NCBI GenBank assembly: GCA_045595845.1
Contig: JAZOBF010000025.1
Location: 1 to 10,423 of the forward strand
Source of the DNA: RGIG3009 sp045595845
Lineage (GTDB): Bacteria > Bacillota > Clostridia > Oscillospirales > Acutalibacteraceae
Length of the DNA: 10,423 bases
Direction of reading: 5' to 3'
Position numbers and translations under genes: made by a program. Under the pieces are notes generated by a model. The model saw nothing but the letters and a program-made list of their open reading frames with translations. It was not told the origin of the DNA and did not search any database. Shown here in pieces: positions 1 through 5,838 of this stretch (positions within the stretch are counted from its first letter, which is position 1; each line of letters begins with the position of its first letter).

Positions 1-107
1 ATGTATTTTGAGGGAAATGATGTGGGATGCAAGGCAAAAACACAGTAAATCCTTTCGGATTTACGAGTATTTTAACGCAACAGATGCATCATTTCCCCAA
101 AATAAAT
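1..107 (+). promoter_or_regulatory. Large near-palindromic leader element upstream of the SulP gene
   Basis: Bases 4-22 pair with 87-104: seven pairs (4-10 with 98-104), a bulged A at 11, then eleven perfect pairs (GGGAAATGATG at 12-22 with CATCATTTCCC at 87-97). Bases 1-2 can also pair with 106-107. Inside lie a shorter arm (37-43 with 67-73, one mismatch) and a perfect 8-bp hairpin, GTAAATCC-TTTC-GGATTTAC, at 45-64. A competing pairing of GATGCA (26-31) with TGCATC (85-90) would break the base of the long stem. No T-run follows, so this is not an intrinsic terminator. It ends 40 bp before the SulP start, which fits a cis-acting leader RNA; a small palindromic repeat (MITE-like) is the main alternative. 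I do not recognise it as a known riboswitch class. It touches the left edge and may continue upstream. Confidence 0.55.
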
Positions 108-146
108 CGGGTTCGAATGCGTCAGTTGTGGTTAGGAAGTGGAAAA

Positions 147-1421
147 ATGAAAGAATTTTATTTGCAACCCCAATTGATTTCCGCTTTAAAGGGTTATAAC
201 AAAGAACAACTTGTGAAAGATGTCGTGGCGGGCATCATTGTGGCGATTATTGCGTTACCCCTTTCGATTGCTTTGGCACTCGCCTCGGGTGTTGAACCGG
301 CATGTGGTGTCTATACCGCCATCGCCGCCGGTTTTGTCGTATCACTGCTCGGCGGCAGCCGTGTTCAGATTGCAGGCCCGACAGCGGCATTTGCCACCAT
401 TGTGGCAGGGGTGGTTGCCACGCAAGGAATGGATGGGTTGTTTCTTGCGACGGTTATCGCGGGCGTTTTACTTCTCGTCATGGGCGTTTGCAAGCTCGGC
501 ACTTATATTAAATATATGCCGCATACCATCACGGTCGGTTTTACCGGCGGTATTGCCGTGACGATTTTGCTCGGTCAAATCAAGGATTTTTTTGGGCTGA
601 CATATGCGAACGGCATTCGTCCGATTGAAACGCTGGAAAAGGTTGAAGCCAATGTGGAGTTTCTCTCGACTTTCAGCCCTTGGTCATTATTCATCGGTTC
701 GGTCAGTTTGTTGATTTTAATCGTGTACCCAAAACTGGAAAAACGCATCCCGCCATCGTTGATTGCGGTGATTGTCAGCTCGTTGCTGGTTGCGCTGATT
801 CCTGCGCTTAATGAGAATGTGTATACCATCGGGGACTTGTATACGATTCCCACCGGTTTACCCAAAATAGAGTTTGCCGGGATGGATTTGAGTGTAGACA
901 AGATGATCGCGGTCATTCCGAATGCGGTTACTATTGCGGTGTTGGCGGCTATTGAATCTTTGCTATCCTGTGTGGTGGCAGATAGTATGGTGGATTCCAA
1001 ACATAATCCAAATGCGGAATTAGTGGCCCAAGGGTTTGGCAATATTGCCTCGGTATTTTTCGGCGGTATTCCTGCTACGGGCGCCATTGCCAGAACCTCG
1101 GCTAATGCCAAAAACGGCGGCAGAACGCCGATTGCCGGTATGGTGCACGCTATCGTCTTATTATTGGTTTTACTGTTCTTGATGCCGTATGCGGCACTGA
1201 TTCCGATGCCCACCATCGCAGCGATTCTGTTTATGGTCGCGTACAATATGAGCGAGTGGCGAAAGTTTGCGGACATCTTTAAGCAACGGCAATGGATGGA
1301 TATCGTCGTCTTGCTTACAACCTTTGTTTTGACCGTAATTTTTGATTTGGTAGTGGCGATTGCGGTTGGTATTGCGTTACAGCTGATATTTGCACTTATG
1401 AAGAAGATTTTCACAAAGTGA
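147..1421 (+). CDS. SulP-family inorganic anion transporter lacking a STAS domain
   Basis: Predicted 424-residue inner-membrane anion permease of the SulP/SLC26 family, whose members carry sulfate, bicarbonate or related anions by proton or sodium symport or exchange; the substrate cannot be read from sequence. The N-terminal membrane segments begin near residue 25. The family signature GGSRVQIAGPTAAF is at residues 69-82, and the second half-helix region GGIPATGAIARTSAN at 306-320. The protein ends with a hydrophobic helix and the tail KKIFTK, so the usual ~110-130-residue cytoplasmic STAS domain is absent; most bacterial SulP proteins are about 500-600 residues. I chose ATG 147 because AGGAAG at 134-139 lies 7 nt upstream. 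An in-frame ATG at 27 would translate the palindromic leader into an unconserved-looking peptide. The gene has its own terminator and appears unrelated to the polysaccharide operon that follows. Confidence 0.9.
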   Translation: MKEFYLQPQLISALKGYNKEQLVKDVVAGIIVAIIALPLSIALALASGVEPACGVYTAIAAGFVVSLLGGSRVQIAGPTAAFATIVAGVVATQGMDGLFLATVIAGVLLLVMGVCKLGTYIKYMPHTITVGFTGGIAVTILLGQIKDFFGLTYANGIRPIETLEKVEANVEFLSTFSPWSLFIGSVSLLILIVYPKLEKRIPPSLIAVIVSSLLVALIPALNENVYTIGDLYTIPTGLPKIEFAGMDLSVDKMIAVIPNAVTIAVLAAIESLLSCVVADSMVDSKHNPNAELVAQGFGNIASVFFGGIPATGAIARTSANAKNGGRTPIAGMVHAIVLLLVLLFLMPYAALIPMPTIAAILFMVAYNMSEWRKFADIFKQRQWMDIVVLLTTFVLTVIFDLVVAIAVGIALQLIFALMKKIFTK

Positions 1422-1430
1422 AATAACGGT

Positions 1431-1459
1431 AAAAAGCGGTTTGTAAAACCGCTTTTTTT
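1431..1459 (+). terminator. Intrinsic terminator of the SulP gene
   Basis: A perfect 12-bp stem (AAAAAGCGGTTT at 1431-1442 with AAACCGCTTTTT at 1446-1457) closes a 3-nt loop and is followed by Ts to 1459. It starts 10 bp after the SulP stop codon. This is a textbook rho-independent terminator, and it separates the transporter from the glycan operon. Confidence 0.93.
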
Positions 1460-1460
1460 G

Positions 1461-1489
1461 TTGCTTTTTATTGTTTTTCGTGATATACT
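1461..1489 (+). promoter_or_regulatory. Extended -10 housekeeping promoter of the polysaccharide operon
   Basis: A -35 hexamer TTGCTT (1461-1466), a 17-bp spacer and a -10 hexamer TATACT (1484-1489) with the extended TG motif (TGATATACT, 1481-1489) match a vegetative sigma-A promoter. A second TATACT begins at 1489 but its spacing to the -35 is poor. Transcription would start near 1496, giving a leader of about 70 nt before the first glycosyltransferase. The promoter sits directly behind the SulP terminator. Confidence 0.8.
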
Positions 1490-1503
1490 ATACTAGTTAA
1501 GTT

Positions 1504-1533
1504 GTGTCGAAATCGTTCGAAACGGTTTTACAC
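1504..1533 (+). promoter_or_regulatory. Hairpin in the 5' leader of the polysaccharide operon mRNA
   Basis: GTGT (1504-1507) pairs with ACAC (1530-1533), C1508 is bulged, G1509 pairs with U1529 as a wobble, and AAAUCGUU (1510-1517) pairs with AACGGUUU (1521-1528), one pair being G-U, around a CGA loop. That is 13 pairs starting within about 10 nt of the predicted transcript 5' end. It lacks a following U-tract, so it is not a terminator by itself. It could stabilise the mRNA or bind a regulator; its role is unknown. Confidence 0.4.
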
Positions 1534-1564
1534 TCATGATTTCAAGAAAAAGAGGCAGGGGAAT

Positions 1565-2596
1565 ATGGAAAGCAAACCGTTCTTGAGCGTAATCATGCCT
1601 GTGTATAATGCGGAACAATATGTCAAACAAGCTGTTGAAAGTGTCCTCTCGCAGACTTTTTCTGATTTGGAAATCATTTGTGTGAATGACGCTTCAAAAG
1701 ACGCCAGTCTGTCTGCGCTTTTGGAATTGCAAAGCACGGATTCCCGTGTGAAAGTGATTAACTCTAAAGAGAATGTCGGCGCAGGTGGCGCGAGAAATTT
1801 GGGGTTAGAAACAGCTGAGGGCACCTATATCACTTTTATCGATGCCGACGATGCTATTGAACCCGATTTGTATGAGCGTGCTGCTGCGTTAGCGAAAGAC
1901 AGTGACGCGGATGAAGTTGTGTGGGGATTGATTGAAGAACACTACGATGGCGAGGACAAGTTAATTCGAACGGTACCGATTGTCCCCCCCTCACTTACCG
2001 TTACCGACGCCGATAAGCTGACAGAAGTTATCCTTGAACTGGAAGAGAAGACATTGTTCGGGTATCAGTGGAATTCCTTATATCGTGCGGATATCATCCG
2101 AGAACACCATGTCCGATTCGAAAAGTGCCTGTTTTATGAAGATTATTTTTTCAATCTTGAATTCGCCAAGCATATGCGCTCTTTAGCAACATTGGATTTT
2201 GCGGGATATCATTACTTTAAACGCGTCAATGCCAGCATTACGCATCAATTTACCACGGATTATTTCGATTTGAGTTATCGACGGGTGGATAGTATGTATG
2301 AGTTTTGCTCTGAACGCGGATATCACGATAAAATGGTTTACACCGTGTTATCGAACAAGTTGTTACGATATACCTTGTCGGCGCTTTCTCGCAATCATAA
2401 CCCAATTGCACAAATGACATTGACACAGCAACGCAGTTGGGCAGAAGAACAACTGGCTCGTCCTTTGTACGGTAGCTTGTTGCCACATGCTCATATCACA
2501 AATCCGGCATTTTCAGTTTTGCGTTTTCTCATCAGTCGAAATCGGTATGGGTTAATGATTTTAATAGGAAAATTTGTGTTTAGTATTATGAGGTGA
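1565..2596 (+). CDS. GT2-family glycosyltransferase (first gene of the operon)
   Basis: Predicted 343-residue cytoplasmic, membrane-associated inverting glycosyltransferase of family GT2 (GT-A fold). It would transfer a sugar from a nucleotide sugar to the growing lipid-linked repeat unit; donor and linkage are unknown. The N-terminal SVIMPVYN (residues 8-15) and CVNDAS (39-44) form the nucleotide-binding region. DADD at 93-96 is the metal-binding DXD motif, and ED at 192-193 (YEDYFF) is the likely catalytic base region. The C-terminus is short, basic and hydrophobic, fitting membrane attachment. I prefer ATG 1565, which has GAGG (1552-1555) and AGGGG (1557-1561) upstream and puts the conserved SVIMPVYN near the N-terminus; an in-frame TTG at 1502 lies inside the leader hairpin region. 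The stop codon overlaps the AGGTGA ribosome binding site of the next gene. A run of seven Cs occurs at 1984-1990. Confidence 0.9.
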   Translation: MESKPFLSVIMPVYNAEQYVKQAVESVLSQTFSDLEIICVNDASKDASLSALLELQSTDSRVKVINSKENVGAGGARNLGLETAEGTYITFIDADDAIEPDLYERAAALAKDSDADEVVWGLIEEHYDGEDKLIRTVPIVPPSLTVTDADKLTEVILELEEKTLFGYQWNSLYRADIIREHHVRFEKCLFYEDYFFNLEFAKHMRSLATLDFAGYHYFKRVNASITHQFTTDYFDLSYRRVDSMYEFCSERGYHDKMVYTVLSNKLLRYTLSALSRNHNPIAQMTLTQQRSWAEEQLARPLYGSLLPHAHITNPAFSVLRFLISRNRYGLMILIGKFVFSIMR

Positions 2597-2603
2597 AACA
2601 TAT

Positions 2604-3983
2604 ATGAATTCAATACTTACAAAGCTAACAAGCGGCATGCCGAAATGTGACTTTCCGTTGCTTGTGTTGATTTTCTTTATGCTGTTCGCCCCGCCTGTTA
2701 TACCGGACATTAACACGGCTTTGCCGGCGGCGGTCGTGGTTGGCGTTTTATTGCTTCTTCGGCACAGGAAAGATATTATCCCCATTTTCAAAAAAAGCGG
2801 CATGATGATGTTTACGGTAATTATGATCGTGTTTTTCGCGTATCTCGCGATCATAACGCTCATTAATTTTGGAATTGGCGAGCGAGTTCAACTGATGCAT
2901 TATATAACGCTTTGGTATCGTTTTTTTCTTATTGTTCCTGTCTTGCTGATTTGTTGTTTATATATTTGTATTCGGTGCAAAAAACACAACTATTCTCCGT
3001 ATGATTTAGGGATACAATTTGTATACGCTACGATGATTCAGTTTGTTTTAGCAATCGTGGCACTTATGATTCCTGCGGTAAAAGATTGGTTTATTGATGT
3101 TATTTATGCGAACACAGGCGCTTACTACCTCGGTATACAATGGCTCATGCTGCGTCGCGGCTTTGGCTTTACCAATTCTTTCGTGGATTCCTTTGGGTTC
3201 GGCATGGGCATAATAGCAGCCTTACCGCTTTTTTTTATCAAAAAGAATCGACTGAAGATTTTATATTTTATTCCTTGCGCGATATTTGTATCGTTGGTGA
3301 ATGTTCGTACCGGTCTGATTATGAGTGCGATTGGGTTAGTGTTTGCGTTACCGATTGTTATCAAAATACTGATTAAGGAGAAACTTCGTTTAGTCGCTGC
3401 TGCTGCCGGTGCAATCGTGGTATTGGTAGGGCTTTTTGGGCTGGTGCAGGTACGCAATCCGGTTACGATTTCATGGATTTTGGGCGATATCGCCTCTTTC
3501 ACCGAGCAGGATATACAGTCTCCGCCGAAACAAGATGATTCCTCTGAGGAAACACCCGAAGATCCGGATGCGGGTGAGCAGGACCCCAATCTTAGCGGGG
3601 CTATCAATTCAACAGCGGATAATCTTTTCAGTGAAGGCTTTTGGAATTTCCCTACCGGCGTCTCTCTTGTATTTGGCACGGGACACACCATTTACGAAGC
3701 GGAAGGATATGCGCACTCGGATGTGGGATATGTTAACGATTTGTGGATGGGCGGTATTGTGGGCTCTGTGTTGCTCTATGCAGCATTTGCTTACCTTTTG
3801 TGGAACGCCTTCCGCGGGAGTGCCAAAAACATTAAATGGTTGGTTGTTTTCTTTGCAGCAGCAATTTTGATTTTTCAGGTCAAGGCAAATGCGTTTATGT
3901 TTAACGCCGGCTTAAATACCATTCTACCGCTTTGCTTTTATATTTGTTTGTATAATGTCAAAGAAAAGGAAAAAGCATTATGA
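2604..3983 (+). CDS. wzy: Wzy-like polysaccharide polymerase / O-antigen ligase-type membrane protein
   Basis: Predicted 459-residue polytopic membrane protein, probably the polymerase that joins undecaprenyl-linked repeat units outside the membrane. Hydrophobic segments alternate with short polar loops from about residue 15. The segment VNVRTGLIMSAIG (N233, R235, G237) resembles the arginine-bearing region typical of O-antigen ligase/polymerase proteins. It is followed by a large extracytoplasmic loop (about 295-395) containing FGTGHTIYE and HSDVGYVNDLWMGG before the last membrane segments; this placement is characteristic of Wzy/WaaL-type proteins. Within that loop, residues 307-329 are very acidic and proline-rich (PPKQDDSSEETPEDPD and onwards). 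Wzy sequences diverge widely, so the call rests on topology and context. The start at ATG 2604 has AGGTGA at 2591-2596, which overlaps the preceding stop, implying coupled translation. The gene overlaps the next by 4 bp (ATGA). Confidence 0.8.
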   Translation: MNSILTKLTSGMPKCDFPLLVLIFFMLFAPPVIPDINTALPAAVVVGVLLLLRHRKDIIPIFKKSGMMMFTVIMIVFFAYLAIITLINFGIGERVQLMHYITLWYRFFLIVPVLLICCLYICIRCKKHNYSPYDLGIQFVYATMIQFVLAIVALMIPAVKDWFIDVIYANTGAYYLGIQWLMLRRGFGFTNSFVDSFGFGMGIIAALPLFFIKKNRLKILYFIPCAIFVSLVNVRTGLIMSAIGLVFALPIVIKILIKEKLRLVAAAAGAIVVLVGLFGLVQVRNPVTISWILGDIASFTEQDIQSPPKQDDSSEETPEDPDAGEQDPNLSGAINSTADNLFSEGFWNFPTGVSLVFGTGHTIYEAEGYAHSDVGYVNDLWMGGIVGSVLLYAAFAYLLWNAFRGSAKNIKWLVVFFAAAILIFQVKANAFMFNAGLNTILPLCFYICLYNVKEKEKAL

Positions 3984-4948
3984 AACTGGTGTCCGTGATT
4001 GTCCCAATCTATAAAGTTGCGCCGTTCATAGAAAAATGTGTTACCAGTTTGTTGGCACAGACCTATACGGAACTGGAGATTATATTAGTAGACGATGGTT
4101 CGCCGGACGACTGCCCGGCGATCTGTGACGCTTTCGCGGCACAGGATAACAGAGTGCGTGTTATCCATCAGGAAAACGGTGGCTTATCGGCGGCTCGCAA
4201 CGCCGGTATACGAGCCGCTACGGGTGCATACTTAGCCTTTGTTGATGGTGACGACTTTGTTTCTCCCGATTATATTGCCGTTATGTTGAACGCTTGTGAA
4301 GAGAATAACACGAAAATGGCAGCATGTGGCTATATTGAATATTATTCAGACGAGAAGAGTACTGTTGTTTGCGTTGATGAAACCGTTATTCTGTCAGCTA
4401 AGGAAGCGGTTATCGATATCTTTACGATGAAAAACCAAGTGCAAGTAATGGCGTGGAACAAGTTGTATGCGCGTGAACTGTTTGACAATACGGATATTTG
4501 TTATCCGGTTGGCAAGATTCATGAGGATGTGTTTACCACATATCGGTGTTGTGCCGCGGCGGGAAACATCGTGTGTGTAAATAAGCCGTGTTACTATTAT
4601 GTTCAACGAGAGGGCAGTATTATCAGCCAGACTTTTTCCCCCAAGCGCTTACAATTGCTTGATGCTGTTGACAGTATCCGTCCTTTTGTGGAAAGTCATA
4701 CACCTGTCTATGACGAAGCCTATTTGTACTATGTTTTTTTGAATCATTTGACTGTTATCAATGCGATGGCAGATAGTCATTATTATGACAGAAGCTTGTT
4801 TACGAAGATGAAACGGTGTATTCAAAAACGCCTTTCGGATTTAAAGAAAAACCGGTATTTCAGTAAAAAGAACTTACTTACTTGTTTTTTGTTGAATATG
4901 GGAATGCACGGCTACTATGCATTTCGTAAACTCTATAAAAGAATATAG
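3980..4948 (+). CDS. GT2-family glycosyltransferase (second GT2)
   Basis: Predicted 322-residue GT2 glycosyltransferase of the EpsJ/CpsJ-like type, acting at the cytoplasmic membrane face on the lipid-linked oligosaccharide. Visible motifs are VSVIVPIYKV (residues 4-13), LVDDGSPDD (36-44) for nucleotide binding, the GGLSAARNAG segment (67-76), DGDD (89-92) as the metal-binding DXD motif, and HED (181-183) for the acceptor-activating region. A basic, aromatic C-terminus (YYAFRKLYKRI) fits membrane contact. Length is normal for the family. The ATG overlaps the wzy stop codon as ATGA, with AAGGA at 3966-3970, so translation is probably coupled. It is clearly different from the first GT2 (DGDD versus DADD, different C-terminal half), so the two likely make different linkages. 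Sugar specificity cannot be inferred. Confidence 0.93.
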   Translation: MKLVSVIVPIYKVAPFIEKCVTSLLAQTYTELEIILVDDGSPDDCPAICDAFAAQDNRVRVIHQENGGLSAARNAGIRAATGAYLAFVDGDDFVSPDYIAVMLNACEENNTKMAACGYIEYYSDEKSTVVCVDETVILSAKEAVIDIFTMKNQVQVMAWNKLYARELFDNTDICYPVGKIHEDVFTTYRCCAAAGNIVCVNKPCYYYVQREGSIISQTFSPKRLQLLDAVDSIRPFVESHTPVYDEAYLYYVFLNHLTVINAMADSHYYDRSLFTKMKRCIQKRLSDLKKNRYFSKKNLLTCFLLNMGMHGYYAFRKLYKRI

Positions 4949-4952
4949 GTGA
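4947..4952 (+). promoter_or_regulatory. Ribosome binding site deciding the GT32 start
   Basis: AGGTGA here overlaps the TAG stop of the preceding gene and lies 5 nt before ATG 4958. The alternative GTG at 4949 would itself lie inside this site, so the ATG is preferred. Confidence 0.75.
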
Positions 4953-4957
4953 AAACG

Positions 4958-5737
4958 ATGATTCCGAAGAAAATCCATTATTGTTGGTTTGGAAAAAATC
5001 CGTTACCGGACATGGCAAAAAAATGTATTGCAAGTTGGAAAAAATATTGTCCTGATTATCAGATCATTGAGTGGAATGAGGATAATTTTGATGTGAATTG
5101 TTGTGCGTATTCCGCTGAGGCATACGCGGCTAAAAAGTGGGCATTCGTATCGGATGTTGCACGTTTGTATGCGCTTGTTACCGAGGGCGGTATTTATATG
5201 GATACCGATGTGGAAGTCCTCAAGCCGTTGGATGATATTTTAAACCATCAAGCACTTTCCGGGTTTGAAGCCCATGACCGTATACCGACCGGCTTGATGG
5301 CGTGTGAAAAAGAGAATCCATTTTTTCGCGAGTTGCTGCATGAATATGATACGGCACACTTTATAAGACCGGATGGAGAAATGGATCTCACGACTAATGT
5401 GACGCGTATCACAAATGCGTGTCTGAAACATGGCTTGGTTCTAAATAACACATTACAATCTGTGTGTGGGTTTACGCTATTCCCGAACGACTATTTCTGT
5501 CCTAAGGATTTCGATACTAAAATTTTGACGATTACGCAAAATACGTATACCATCCATCATTTTGATGGTTCTTGGTTACCGGAAGAAGAGCGGTACGCCT
5601 TGCAGATTCGGCCGCAACTTGCTAAGTTTATGCCCGCTCGCTTGGCCGGCCGTATTAGTATTTTTTGGAGTGTGACTAAACACAAAGGTTTGGTAGCTGC
5701 TATCAAAAGAACGATTCGTCGTATAAAAGAAAAATAA
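4958..5737 (+). CDS. GT32-type glycosyltransferase (DXD sugar-binding family)
   Basis: Predicted 259-residue glycosyltransferase of the GT32 / 'glycosyltransferase sugar-binding region containing DXD motif' family, which includes many capsular polysaccharide transferases and mannosyl- or galactosyl-transferases. The protein starts MIPKKIHYCWFG, the usual N-terminus of this family, and continues with CIASWKKYCPDYQIIEWNE (residues 23-41), WAFVSDVARLYAL (61-73) and GGIYMDTDVEV, where D82-T83-D84 is the metal/nucleotide-binding DXD. HHFDGSW near the C-terminus is also typical. The C-terminus is basic (IKRTIRRIKEK), suggesting membrane contact. Length is normal. It follows the second GT2 without a real gap and is followed by the only sizeable intergenic space of the operon (5738-5838). 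Confidence 0.92.
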   Translation: MIPKKIHYCWFGKNPLPDMAKKCIASWKKYCPDYQIIEWNEDNFDVNCCAYSAEAYAAKKWAFVSDVARLYALVTEGGIYMDTDVEVLKPLDDILNHQALSGFEAHDRIPTGLMACEKENPFFRELLHEYDTAHFIRPDGEMDLTTNVTRITNACLKHGLVLNNTLQSVCGFTLFPNDYFCPKDFDTKILTITQNTYTIHHFDGSWLPEEERYALQIRPQLAKFMPARLAGRISIFWSVTKHKGLVAAIKRTIRRIKEK

Positions 5738-5821
5738 TTAAAGATATCAGCGATGAACCAAAACACAAATATAGTAAAGAGTTTTCGGACAAGATAGCAG
5801 GGCGAAGCATGTTTCATGCGA

Positions 5822-5829
5822 AAGGGTGG
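5822..5829 (+). promoter_or_regulatory. Ribosome binding site deciding the fusion-gene start
   Basis: AAGGGTGG lies 9 nt before ATG 5839, whose product begins MDKIRKAAIMTWYMYENYGS, the expected start of a pyruvyltransferase domain. An upstream in-frame ATG at 5809 with GCAGGG nearby would add ten residues (MFHAKGWLSF) and cannot be excluded. The rest of 5738-5838 shows no gene, terminator or convincing promoter. Confidence 0.6.
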
Positions 5830-5838
5830 TTGAGTTTT

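Noticed and set aside
104..125. GGGTTCGAATGC resembling a tRNA T-loop
   Set aside because: The flanking bases do not form the required 5-bp T-stem and no acceptor, D or anticodon arms can be found around it.
27..146. N-terminal extension of the SulP protein from ATG 27
   Set aside because: It would translate the palindromic leader, lacks a convincing ribosome binding site, and adds 40 residues that do not look like the family; ATG 147 has a well placed AGGAAG.
575..1414. 279-codon open frame on the minus strand
   Set aside because: It lies wholly inside the SulP gene in antisense, has a Thr/Ile/Ser-rich shadow composition and no ribosome binding site or family resemblance.
1536..1586. Short upstream frame (ATG 1536, 16 codons) overlapping the first glycosyltransferase start
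   Set aside because: No ribosome binding site precedes it; it is most likely chance.
3125..3691. 188-codon minus-strand open frame inside wzy
   Set aside because: Antisense shadow of a membrane-protein gene with no recognisable domain or start signal.
5747..5775. Possible internal promoter before the fusion gene (TATAGT at 5770-5775)
   Set aside because: No acceptable -35 sequence lies 16-18 bp upstream.
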